Shown here piece after piece: positions 35,070 through 43,526 of a stretch of DNA of 64,000 bases; the first letter of the stretch is position 1; each line of letters begins with the position of its first letter. The DNA is taken from positions 280,511 to 344,510 of the forward strand of contig NZ_BMNR01000005.1 of assembly GCF_014646655.1 (NCBI RefSeq), in the 5' to 3' direction. Made by a program: the position numbers and the translations under genes. Origin of the DNA: Yeosuana aromativorans. Lineage in GTDB: Bacteria; Bacteroidota; Bacteroidia; Flavobacteriales; Flavobacteriaceae. The notes beneath the pieces are model-generated. The model made no database searches and had not been told where the DNA came from. It saw only the letters and a program-made list of their open reading frames with translations.

Positions 35070-36623
35070 TTAACTCTCTTTCTTGTTTTCAGTATTGTCT
35101 TCAACTGGTTCCGGTTGTTTGAATAAATCCAAATAAGCGGCACCAAAATATTCTATAACATGACTGGCTATTAAACTTTGGTAGCCATAATCCTCAACAG
35201 CAATATCGGCCGATTTTCCATGTAAATAGACCCCAAAAACAGTAGCTGATAAAGCATCGTATCCTTGGGAAATCAAGCCAGTTATAATACCGGTCAACAC
35301 ATCGCCACTGCCCGCCGTAGCCAAACCTGGATTTCCAGTTGAATTTATATAGAGCATATTGCCATAAACCGTTATGCTATGGGCACCCTTAATAACAAGG
35401 ATAACATCATGTTTTTTTGAGAAAGCCTTAGCCTTTTCTAATTTATCAAAATCATCAGACCACTTCCCTATCAATCGTTCCAACTCTTTGGGGTGTGGTG
35501 TTAAAACCGTCTGTTTTGGTAACAACTTTAAAAACGATTGGTTTTTTGCCAATATATTAATGCCATCGGCATCAATAACAAGTGGTGTATTGTTATGCTT
35601 TAAAAAATTCTCCAAAGCACTTATAGTTTTATAATCGGTTCCCATACCAACGCCTACTGCTATTACCGAAGGTGCTATTTCAAAATGAATATCAGTAATA
35701 TGGTTTTCGTCATTGTCCGTTATTACCATAGCTTCTGGAAATGAAGCCTGTAATGCCGTGTACCCACATTTTGGAATATAGGATGTTACTAATCCACAGC
35801 CTGAAGACAAAGCCGCCCTACTAGCTAAGATAACAGCACCTATTTTGCCATAGCTGCCACCAACAACCAAGCAATGCCCAAAATGTCCTTTATGTGAAAA
35901 CGGATCTCTTGGTTTGTAAATAGGCAAAACCTCATATTTTCCAATAATTACGGCATCCGTTTGTGTTGTCTGCATAAATTCAGCATCCAAACCGATATCC
36001 AAAACTTCCCATTGTTTGGTGAATTGTGCAGTTTCAGGCAGAAAAAAGACCAGTTTTGGACAGGTAAAACTTAAGGTGTAGGATGCATTAACAATACCCG
36101 ATTCATGCTCAGGTGTCTTATCAAGATATAATCCAGAGGGAATATCTATCGACAAGGTAAATGCGTTAGACGTTTTAAAATGGCGGAACAACGCTTGTAC
36201 CCAATTGGCGACAGGTCTGTTTAAGCCCACACCAAAAACAGCATCAACTATAATGTCGTCTTGGGCAATCATTGGAAAATCTTCTTCACTTTCCATAAGT
36301 ATTGGCCAATCTTTGGTCACATTTTTAATTCGATCATAATTAATCAAAAAATCCTTTGATCGCTTATGACTATAATTGACCACATAGGTTTTTACAGAAT
36401 ACCCAGCTAAAATCAAATGCCGCGCCAACACCAATCCATCGCCTCCATTGTTTCCAATGCCACAAAATACGTGAATAGGTACTTGGGCACCTTGCATCCT
36501 TAAATGCATCCAATTGAAAATTTGTTCACCGGCACGCTCCATTAAATCAGTAGAATGAATGCCTTGGCGCTCTGTGGTTAGTTTGTCGCCTTCATAAATT
36601 TGTTCTTTGGAAAATATTTTCAT
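35070..36623 (-). CDS. nnrD: Bifunctional NAD(P)HX epimerase / ADP- or ATP-dependent NAD(P)HX dehydratase
   Basis: 517 residues. NnrE (YjeF-N) domain about 1-215 with GIGNNGGDGLVLARHL. NnrD (carbohydrate kinase-like) domain about 230-505 with VVGGSYGKIGAVILASRAAL, ANGD-like VIDADGINIL, LTPHPKE and GSGDVLTGIITGL. It repairs hydrated NADH/NADPH. The fused form is usual. An acidic tail follows residue 500. Confidence 0.95.
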   Translation of the reverse strand: MKIFSKEQIYEGDKLTTERQGIHSTDLMERAGEQIFNWMHLRMQGAQVPIHVFCGIGNNGGDGLVLARHLILAGYSVKTYVVNYSHKRSKDFLINYDRIKNVTKDWPILMESEEDFPMIAQDDIIVDAVFGVGLNRPVANWVQALFRHFKTSNAFTLSIDIPSGLYLDKTPEHESGIVNASYTLSFTCPKLVFFLPETAQFTKQWEVLDIGLDAEFMQTTQTDAVIIGKYEVLPIYKPRDPFSHKGHFGHCLVVGGSYGKIGAVILASRAALSSGCGLVTSYIPKCGYTALQASFPEAMVITDNDENHITDIHFEIAPSVIAVGVGMGTDYKTISALENFLKHNNTPLVIDADGINILAKNQSFLKLLPKQTVLTPHPKELERLIGKWSDDFDKLEKAKAFSKKHDVILVIKGAHSITVYGNMLYINSTGNPGLATAGSGDVLTGIITGLISQGYDALSATVFGVYLHGKSADIAVEDYGYQSLIASHVIEYFGAAYLDLFKQPEPVEDNTENKKES

Positions 36624-36724
36624 CTCTTCTAAAGGATTATTAATTTTTTCAAAACCATGTGCTATTTATACTTTTTATGAGATAAAATATACTGCTGGCT
36701 AAGAATTTTGTAAAAATCTATGTT

Positions 36725-36758
36725 TTGTTTTTTTATTAGCTTAAAAGTAATACTTTTG
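36725..36758 (+). promoter_or_regulatory. Predicted promoter of the thr operon
   Basis: TTG (36725-36727), 23 bases, then TACTTTTG (36751-36758). It matches TTG-N17-23-TAnnTTTG and lies 18 bases before the leader peptide start. Confidence 0.65.
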
Positions 36759-36776
36759 GAATGTTTATAACAAAAA

Positions 36777-36884
36777 ATGAAACATTTAGAACAACATACA
36801 ACCTTGTTTTTTTCTTTTTTAGATAAAGGAACTATGTCTTTTTTTGGAACAACTACTGGTATTACAACCCCTTGGGGTTGTTAA
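36777..36884 (+). CDS. Thr/Ile-rich leader peptide upstream of thrA
   Basis: 35 codons, ATG 36777 to TAA 36884. It contains nine Thr or Ile residues, with Thr-Thr at 8-9, then Thr19, and a run FGTTTGITTPWGC at the C-terminus. Such a peptide before aspartokinase/homoserine dehydrogenase is typical of attenuation, where ribosome stalling at Thr or Ile codons reads out end-product supply. A stem ACAACCCC-TT-GGGGTTGT (36864-36881) overlaps the last Thr codons and the stop. Confidence 0.75.
   Translation: MKHLEQHTTLFFSFLDKGTMSFFGTTTGITTPWGC
36864..36881 (+). promoter_or_regulatory. Hairpin overlapping the leader peptide's last codons
   Basis: ACAACCCC and GGGGTTGT are perfect complements around TT; in RNA the loop would open to four or more bases. 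It lies over the ITTPWGC codons, so a stalled ribosome would melt it. No U run follows directly, so the control may be by pausing or another pairing rather than a classic terminator. Confidence 0.6.
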
Positions 36885-36966
36885 TTATATATTCTTCAGG
36901 CAATTTTTGTGAATTTTACGCTCACAAACCCAAAACATATTTTTTCAATTCTCAATTCATTAACTA

Positions 36967-39411
36967 ATGAAGGTTTTAAAATTTGGCGGAACATCCGTAG
37001 GTTCTGCAAAAAACATAAATAATGTCATAGACATCTTAATAGCAAATTCTAAAAGCAATTCTATTATTTGCACTGTGTCTGCTGTTGGTGGCATCACTGA
37101 CAAACTACTGTTGGCTGGTAATTTGTCTAAAAATAAAGATATTCTGTATGAAGACATGTTTCATACCATCAAAAATAGTCATATTGGGATTATTGAAGAA
37201 TTAATCCCAAAAGACAATCAACATGTTATTGAAGAAGTCTCCAAAAAACTAGACGATTTAAAAAACCTATTGGATGGTATTTTCCTGATTAACGAATTAT
37301 CTCCTAAAACGTCTGATAAATTGGTGAGTTTTGGTGAGTTATTGTCTTCTTACATCATTGCTGAAACCATGAAAAGCAGAGGGTTGTCAGCTGCACTTAA
37401 AAATTCACAGGAACTAATTGTAACCAATTCAAATTTCACCAAAGCAGAAGTGGATTATGCAGTTACCAATAAAAACATCCAAGAATATTTTAAAAACGCT
37501 AAGCAGAAAATAACAATCATTCCAGGGTTTATTTCCAAGTCAAAATCTGGTGAACAAACAACCCTTGGGCGAGGCGGATCGGATTTTACGGCAGCCATCG
37601 TTGCAGCGGCATTACAAGTGGAACAATTGGAAATATGGACCGATGTAAGCGGCATGTTTACCACCAACCCCAAGTTGGTAAAACAAGCCTACCCCATTGA
37701 AAAATTATCCTATCAGGAAGCTATGGAATTATCTCATTTTGGTGCTAAAGTACTCTATCCACCAACCGTGCAACCTGTGTTGGATTTGAACATCCCCATT
37801 CATATAAAAAACACATTGGAGCCAGAGGCCAAAGGTACCATTATCTCTAAAGATGTAAATGGAACCACCTCCCCTGTAAAAGGAATCAGCAACATCAACA
37901 ATATTGCATTATTGACACTCCAAGGCAATGGTATGGTTGGTATTCCTGGGTTTTCAAAACGATTGTTTGAAACCTTGGCACAAGAGAAAATCAATGTCAT
38001 CCTGATTACTCAGGCTTCGTCTGAGCATTCTATTTGTTTGGGTATTGATGAACAGGATGCCGCTGTTGCAAAGACAGCTATTGATGCGACGTTTGAAAAT
38101 GAAATTGCCATTCACAAAATTGACCCGTTGATTGTTGAAACCGGACTATCCATCATCGCGCTTGTTGGAGATAACATGAAAAACCATCAAGGAATCAGTG
38201 GTAAAATGTTTAGTGCCTTAGGGAAAAATAATATTAATATCAGGGCCATCGCACAAGGCGCTTCCGAAAAAAACATATCAGCCGTCATATTGCAAAGTGA
38301 CGTCAAGAAAGCTTTGAATACGCTTCACGAACAGTTTTTTGAAACCAAAACCAAACAACTCAACGTGTTTATTACCGGCGTTGGAAACGTTGGTGAAAAA
38401 TTGGTGGAACAAATCAAACAACAAAAAAAGTACCTAAAGGAAAACCTGAAAATCAATTTACGCGTAACGGGTTTATCCAATTCACGAACTATGGTGTTTA
38501 ACGATGAAGGTATTGATTTGAATACTTGGAAAGATCAGTTGCAAGCTGGCGAAAAAGCGTCTCTGGAAGGATTTTTCAATACTGTAAAACAGATGAACCT
38601 ACGCAACAGTATTTTTGTAGATGTAACAGCCAATAGTGAGGTAGCCAACTTGTATGCCGATTATTTAAGACAAAGCATTGGTGTCGTGGCCTGTAATAAA
38701 ATTGCGTGTTCCAGTAATTTTGAAAATTACAGTTTATTAAAACGTTTGTCGTTAAAATACAACGCTCCGTTTTTATTTGAAACCAATGTGGGTGCAGGAT
38801 TACCAATTATTGATACCTTGAATAATTTAATAGCATCAGGCGATAAGGTTACTTCGGTACAAGCGGTTTTATCGGGAAGCTTGAATTTTGTGTTCAATAA
38901 TTTTGATGATACGACCAAGTTTTATGATGTGGTTAAACAAGCAGCTGCCGAAGGCTATACCGAACCAGACCCGCGCATTGATTTGAGTGGTGTGGATGTG
39001 GCCAGAAAAATCTTGATTTTGGCCAGGGAAAGCGGTATGGAATTGAATTTAGAGGATATCATAAACACCCCGTTTTTATCAGAATCAGGCCTAAAAAGTA
39101 ACACGGTCGATGATTTTTACCAAACGCTTATAAAAGACGAAAGCCACTACCAAGGTTTGTATGCTTCAGCTAAAGCAAAAAACTGTCAGTTAAAATATGT
39201 AGCTGAATTGAACAACGGCAAAGCACAAGTTGGGCTAAAGGAAATCCCTGAAGGCCATCCGTTTTACAACCTTAAAGGAAAAGATAATATTGTAATGTTT
39301 TACACGCATCGTTATCCAGAGCAACCCATGATTATTAAAGGTGCCGGCGCTGGAGCCGATGTAACCGCCTCTGGATTATTTGCGGACATCATACGAATAG
39401 GAAACAATTAA
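36967..39411 (+). CDS. thrA: Bifunctional aspartate kinase / homoserine dehydrogenase
   Basis: 814 residues. Aspartokinase domain 1-290 (MKVLKFGGTSVGSAKNI; GRGGSDFTAAIVAAAL), two ACT-type regulatory segments about 300-445, and homoserine dehydrogenase from about 455 (FITGVGNVGEKLVEQI NAD-binding loop; GSLNFVFN; GAGAGADVTASGLFADI at the end). Catalyses the first and third steps from aspartate to Thr. Two ACT segments suggest feedback control. First structural gene of thrABC. Confidence 0.96.
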   Translation: MKVLKFGGTSVGSAKNINNVIDILIANSKSNSIICTVSAVGGITDKLLLAGNLSKNKDILYEDMFHTIKNSHIGIIEELIPKDNQHVIEEVSKKLDDLKNLLDGIFLINELSPKTSDKLVSFGELLSSYIIAETMKSRGLSAALKNSQELIVTNSNFTKAEVDYAVTNKNIQEYFKNAKQKITIIPGFISKSKSGEQTTLGRGGSDFTAAIVAAALQVEQLEIWTDVSGMFTTNPKLVKQAYPIEKLSYQEAMELSHFGAKVLYPPTVQPVLDLNIPIHIKNTLEPEAKGTIISKDVNGTTSPVKGISNINNIALLTLQGNGMVGIPGFSKRLFETLAQEKINVILITQASSEHSICLGIDEQDAAVAKTAIDATFENEIAIHKIDPLIVETGLSIIALVGDNMKNHQGISGKMFSALGKNNINIRAIAQGASEKNISAVILQSDVKKALNTLHEQFFETKTKQLNVFITGVGNVGEKLVEQIKQQKKYLKENLKINLRVTGLSNSRTMVFNDEGIDLNTWKDQLQAGEKASLEGFFNTVKQMNLRNSIFVDVTANSEVANLYADYLRQSIGVVACNKIACSSNFENYSLLKRLSLKYNAPFLFETNVGAGLPIIDTLNNLIASGDKVTSVQAVLSGSLNFVFNNFDDTTKFYDVVKQAAAEGYTEPDPRIDLSGVDVARKILILARESGMELNLEDIINTPFLSESGLKSNTVDDFYQTLIKDESHYQGLYASAKAKNCQLKYVAELNNGKAQVGLKEIPEGHPFYNLKGKDNIVMFYTHRYPEQPMIIKGAGAGADVTASGLFADIIRIGNN

Positions 39412-39419
39412 AAAGCAAC

Positions 39420-39504
39420 GGTCATTACGAGGAGTCAAACGACGAAGTAATCTATTAAATTAATAGATTGCCACAGCAAATTAAAAATTTGCTTCGCAAT
39501 GACA
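39420..39504. repeat. Palindromic intergenic repeat, copy 1 (thrA-thrB gap)
   Basis: About 85 bases filling the thrA-thrB gap. It starts TCATTACGAGGAG and ends TCGCAATGAC. Internal perfect inverted repeats: AATCTATTAA-A-TTAATAGATT (39449-39469) and AGCAAATT-AAA-AATTTGCT (39475-39493). The ends also pair (TCATTACGA with TCGCAATGA, one mismatch). It ends 16 bases before the thrB ATG. Confidence 0.8.
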
Positions 39505-39520
39505 CAAACAATTGGATTTA

Positions 39521-40450
39521 ATGAAAAACGAAATAAAAATATTTTCACCTGCAACGGTAGCCAATGTGGCCTGTGGTTTTGATGTCTTGGGATTTTGTTT
39601 GGATGGCATTGGTGATGAAATGATTGTTAGAAAGACAGACAAAAAGGGTATTTACATCACCAAAATAAAAGGGTTTGATTTACCCTATGAAACAGAAAAA
39701 AATGTAGCAGGTGTATCCGCATTAGCGCTTATTGAAGATGCCAAACCTAATTGCGGATTTGAAATAGAAATCTGTAAGAACATCAAACCAGGCAGTGGTA
39801 TTGGCAGCAGTGCCGCCAGCGCCGCCGGTAGTGTGTTTGCTATCAATGAATTACTTGGAAAGCCTTACAACCAAACACAACTTACCTATTTTGCCATGAA
39901 GGGCGAAGCCATTGCCAGTAAATGTGAACATGCTGATAATTTGGCTCCAGCTATTTTTGGTGGATTTACCTTGGTAAAAAGCATCAATCCGTTGGAAATA
40001 TTACAAATTCCAACTCCTGATGCGCTGTACGCAACCATCATTCACCCTCAAATTGAAGTAAAAACCTCTGAAGCAAGAGCTATTTTACCAACCGAAATTC
40101 CGTTGCAACATGCCATTACACAATGGGCCAATTTGGGTAGTTTGGTTCATGCATTGCACACCAATGACTATGATTTAATTAGTAGATCCTTACATGATGT
40201 AGTCATTGAACCGTATAGAAGTCAGTTGATTCCTCACTTTAAGGAAGTAAAAAAAGCGGCCTTGGGTGCAGGGTCTTTGGGTTGTGGTATTTCTGGTTCT
40301 GGACCATCAATTTTTAATTTAAGTAAAGGTATTGAAACTGCTAAAAATGTTGAAGTTGCAATAAGAAATATTTATAAAAATACAGCTATTAATTTTGATA
40401 CATACGTCTGTAAAATCAATACACAAGGCATGAAAATTTTAAATGTATAG
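39521..40450 (+). CDS. thrB: Homoserine kinase
   Basis: 309 residues from the ATG at 39521. A TTG at 39512 is in frame but lies close to the repeat and would only add MDL. GHMP kinase: FSPATVANVACGFDVLGF at the N-terminus, the ATP loop PGSGIGSSAASAAG, and GISGSGPSIF near the C-terminus. Phosphorylates homoserine. It is flanked by two copies of one palindromic repeat. Confidence 0.95.
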   Translation: MKNEIKIFSPATVANVACGFDVLGFCLDGIGDEMIVRKTDKKGIYITKIKGFDLPYETEKNVAGVSALALIEDAKPNCGFEIEICKNIKPGSGIGSSAASAAGSVFAINELLGKPYNQTQLTYFAMKGEAIASKCEHADNLAPAIFGGFTLVKSINPLEILQIPTPDALYATIIHPQIEVKTSEARAILPTEIPLQHAITQWANLGSLVHALHTNDYDLISRSLHDVVIEPYRSQLIPHFKEVKKAALGAGSLGCGISGSGPSIFNLSKGIETAKNVEVAIRNIYKNTAINFDTYVCKINTQGMKILNV

Positions 40451-40451
40451 C

Positions 40452-40540
40452 TGTCAAAACGAGGAGTGAAACAACGTGGTAATCTCATTTAAATTAATAC
40501 AGATAGCCACAACAAATTATAAATTTGTTTCGCAATGACA
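40452..40540. repeat. Palindromic intergenic repeat, copy 2 (thrB-thrC gap)
   Basis: About 89 bases starting one base after the thrB stop and ending 22 bases before the thrC ATG. It is related to copy 1 along most of its length: CGAGGAGTGAAACAACG, GGTAATCT, AAATTAAT, GCCACAACAAATTATAAATTTGT, TCGCAATGACA. ACAAATT-AT-AATTTGT is a perfect inverted repeat in it. Confidence 0.8.
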
Positions 40541-40561
40541 AAATGAACAAATTAACTTAGA

Positions 40562-41863
40562 ATGAACTATTACTCATTAAACCATAAAGCACCAAACACA
40601 ACCTTTAAAAATGCTGTCATTAAAGGATTGGCACCAGACAAAGGGTTGTATTTCCCTGAAAGTATAACACCGTTACCAAAAGCTTTTTTTGATAATATCG
40701 ATTCGTTATCAAATACCGAAATTGCTTTTGAAGCTATTAAACAATTTGTGTCTCCTGATATCCCTGTATCCGTTTTAAAAACCATTGTTGAAGAAACCTT
40801 GTCGTTTGATTTTCCTGTTGTTACGTTAAGTGACCATATTTCAACTTTAGAACTGTTTCACGGACCAACCATGGCATTTAAGGATGTTGGAGCCCGCTTT
40901 ATGGCACGCTGTTTAGGGCATTTCAATCAAAACAATGACAAAGAAGTTACTGTTTTAGTTGCTACTTCAGGTGATACCGGGGGTGCCGTTGCCAATGGTT
41001 TTTTAGGAGTTAAGGGTGTCAACGTAGTCATTCTCTACCCTAGCGGAAAAGTCAGTGATATCCAGGAAAAACAACTGACTACCTTAGGTCAAAATATCAA
41101 AGCTCTGGAAGTTAATGGTACATTTGACGATTGCCAAGCTATGGTCAAAACCGCCTTTTTGGATGAAGCCTTAACCAGTAAGATGCAATTAACATCAGCA
41201 AACTCCATAAATGTAGCGCGTTGGTTGCCCCAATTGTTCTATTTTATGTTTGCTTATAAGCAATTACATAACCAATATAAAAATATTGTGTTTTCAGTAC
41301 CTAGCGGAAACTTCGGAAATATTTGCGCCGGTATGATGGCCCAACAGTTAGGATTGCCAATCAATCATTTTGTAGCTTCAAATAATGCCAACAATGTAGT
41401 AACCCGCTATTTGATTTCACAGCTTTACGAACCCAAACCGTCTGTACAAACTATTAGTAACGCCATGGATGTGGGTGCGCCAAGTAATTTTATAAGAATT
41501 CAGGAAATTTATAAAAACAAATTTGAAAACCTAAAAGACAATCTGTCTTCATATAGTTTTTCAGATGATGAAACCAAAACTGCCATGTTGGACATCCACA
41601 ATAAATACAACTATGTGGCTGATCCGCATGGTGCCGTGGGATATTTAGGCTGTCAAGCCTTTTTAAAAGAACACCCTGATTCACATTGTGTGTTTTTGGA
41701 AACCGCCCATCCCACCAAGTTTTTGGATGTGGTTGAAGCTGTTATTAAAGAGAAACAACCTCTTCCTGAACAAATACAATCCGTTATGGATAAGAAAAAG
41801 GAATCGGTTGTTATTTCAACTTATGAGGATTTAAAGGCATTTTTAATTGACAGAAAGAAATAG
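40562..41863 (+). CDS. thrC: Threonine synthase
   Basis: 433 residues. PLP enzyme converting O-phosphohomoserine to threonine. The PLP Lys is in FHGPTMAFKDVGARF. ATSGDTGGAVANGFLG and SVPSGNFGNICAG are the phosphate/PLP loops. Third gene of thrABC. Confidence 0.96.
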   Translation: MNYYSLNHKAPNTTFKNAVIKGLAPDKGLYFPESITPLPKAFFDNIDSLSNTEIAFEAIKQFVSPDIPVSVLKTIVEETLSFDFPVVTLSDHISTLELFHGPTMAFKDVGARFMARCLGHFNQNNDKEVTVLVATSGDTGGAVANGFLGVKGVNVVILYPSGKVSDIQEKQLTTLGQNIKALEVNGTFDDCQAMVKTAFLDEALTSKMQLTSANSINVARWLPQLFYFMFAYKQLHNQYKNIVFSVPSGNFGNICAGMMAQQLGLPINHFVASNNANNVVTRYLISQLYEPKPSVQTISNAMDVGAPSNFIRIQEIYKNKFENLKDNLSSYSFSDDETKTAMLDIHNKYNYVADPHGAVGYLGCQAFLKEHPDSHCVFLETAHPTKFLDVVEAVIKEKQPLPEQIQSVMDKKKESVVISTYEDLKAFLIDRKK

Positions 41864-41867
41864 ATTC

Positions 41868-42392
41868 ATGAAATACAAAATTAAATATGTATTAATAATT
41901 GCGTGTTTAGTACTAGCGTGTTCTTCCAAAAACGACAATTGTAAAAAAGAAATAATTGTTCAGTATGAAACCACTATAACAAACCCTTCAGGAACAATAT
42001 ATATTCCTGAAGTTGTTCAGGAAGTCCCCTGTGATTATCCTGAACCTGATGATGCGAGCCCAATATCTGAATCTGGAATGCTTGAGAATTTTACTTATGA
42101 AGTTATAAATTTCACATTTACACCAGACACGGGACATAATACCAATCGTTTGCAATTTGAAATAAAGCTTAACAATTTAAACGACTTTAAGGTCTATGGA
42201 ACACCTATGCTCACCACCGTTGCTGATGGCCTTCAAGTAAAAGGAAGCTATTCAAACAATGCATCTTCCCCATGCAATTCAATTGATGCCAACTCCAGTT
42301 GCACGTTAGTATTTGATCACGAAGACTCATTAGATTTAGGTATTGTAAACTCCATAGAATTAATCAATGTAGAGTATTTTGTTGGCAACTGA
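41868..42392 (+). CDS. Lipoprotein of unknown function
   Basis: 174 residues from ATG 41868, four bases after the thrC stop. This start gives a lipoprotein signal (MKYKIKYVLIIACLVLACSS, lipobox VLAC); upstream extension runs into thrC. Mature part has several Asp/Ser/Cys-rich, beta-like stretches and paired cysteines (CDYPEPDD; SPCNSIDANSSCTL). No domain recognised. Confidence 0.75.
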   Translation: MKYKIKYVLIIACLVLACSSKNDNCKKEIIVQYETTITNPSGTIYIPEVVQEVPCDYPEPDDASPISESGMLENFTYEVINFTFTPDTGHNTNRLQFEIKLNNLNDFKVYGTPMLTTVADGLQVKGSYSNNASSPCNSIDANSSCTLVFDHEDSLDLGIVNSIELINVEYFVGN

Positions 42393-42412
42393 TTTTTACA
42401 AAATTTAAGTAA

Positions 42413-42652
42413 TTGACTACAATAGATTGGATTGGTTTTTTAGGCGTCTTTCAAATTTTGCTGGCTTATGTATTGAATGTCACTGGAAAAGCCTCCAATA
42501 AGAGCTTGATTTTCATAATACTCAATCTTACCGGAGCCACCATGGCTTGCATAGCCTCCATCTTATTGAATTATTGGCCGTTTATCATTTTGGAAGGGGT
42601 TTGGGCACTGGTTTCTTTATATTCGCTAATTTCCTATTTCAAAAGACATTAG
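42413..42652 (+). CDS. Small membrane protein, CBU_0592-like family
   Basis: 79 residues, start TTG at 42413. Three hydrophobic helices: WIGFLGVFQILLAYVLNVTG, FIILNLTGATMACIASILL, and WPFIILEGVWALVSLYSLI. The G-W/ILE-G-V-W-A pattern is typical of this short inner membrane family, function unknown. No ATG lies in a useful position. Confidence 0.7.
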   Translation: MTTIDWIGFLGVFQILLAYVLNVTGKASNKSLIFIILNLTGATMACIASILLNYWPFIILEGVWALVSLYSLISYFKRH

Positions 42653-42705
42653 ATAACCTTTGTTGAAAAAAAAATGATACCTTCGTTTAACTGCTGATAT
42701 GAAAC

Positions 42706-43371
42706 ATGAAAACGACTCATATCAAGATAGTTACCAAATATTTGAGAAATACATTATACATACTCGCTTCGATATTAATTTTTAGCTCTTGCGTTGAAAA
42801 GACTAAAACAATTGGATTAAATAAATCAAAATTCTATTATCCTAGTAAAAGTGATTTTGAAAATGATTCTACTATCACTCAAATCACTCTTGATTCTCTA
42901 AAAAACTTCAATGAATTAGTTGACAAAATTGACAAAATTGTTTGCACTGATAGTATTCCTGTTATAAATTTTGAAAATACTCAATCTGAATTTAAAATTA
43001 TGCCTATGAATTCCTGTTCTTCAGAAATGGCATGTTTTAGACCATTTTTAGTGACTATATCACCAGATTCAATTAGAATAGATTACCATAAAAAAATTGG
43101 AATTGAGAATCTGTTCACGGCATTAGAACTAAATCTTTTGAACAAAGATAAAAATCCTTTACATGGAGATTCCCCTGCAAAAACCATTTTTGAGGTACAA
43201 GTTGATTCTATTTATAATATTAAAAAAACAAGTGATTTACTGGTTAAAATAGTCAATTCATATAACGAACTAAACAAAAAAAACAAAGACAGTTTATTTT
43301 TAAAGATTTGGTTTTCCAAGCGCAAGAGTTACCCTCCACCACCTCATTCGGAATTTGAGAAGTCGGAATAA
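42706..43371 (+). CDS. Predicted lipoprotein, orphan
   Basis: 221 residues. Signal ends ILIFSSCVEK (lipobox-like S-S-C). The rest is rich in Lys, Asn, Ser and Ile with no recognised domain; three Cys in MNSCSSEMACF are close together. A possible cassette-type orphan because a structured repeat follows at once. I cannot name a family. Confidence 0.65.
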   Translation: MKTTHIKIVTKYLRNTLYILASILIFSSCVEKTKTIGLNKSKFYYPSKSDFENDSTITQITLDSLKNFNELVDKIDKIVCTDSIPVINFENTQSEFKIMPMNSCSSEMACFRPFLVTISPDSIRIDYHKKIGIENLFTALELNLLNKDKNPLHGDSPAKTIFEVQVDSIYNIKKTSDLLVKIVNSYNELNKKNKDSLFLKIWFSKRKSYPPPPHSEFEKSE

Positions 43372-43377
43372 AAAACA

Positions 43378-43512
43378 TTTCGTAACACCTTATAAAATTA
43401 ATTGCTAGTGTGAGCCTGCTTACGAAAATCCTCTAGGATTTTCTATTCGGTTTGCAATTGCCAAATTAGGTGCTTAGACAACGCAACTAATCTTAAACAA
43501 CAACGCTAAACA
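43378..43512. repeat. Structured repeat-like element after the orphan lipoprotein gene
   Basis: About 135 bases with no open frame. Centre is a perfect hairpin GAAAATCC-TCTA-GGATTTTC (43424-43443). Flanking segments are also partly complementary: AATTGC (43410 region) with GCAATT (43454 region), and CACCT with AGGTG. It resembles, from memory, repeats that separate gene cassettes in flavobacterial genomes. Not verified. Confidence 0.5.
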
Positions 43513-43526
43513 TACCCTCAAAAACT

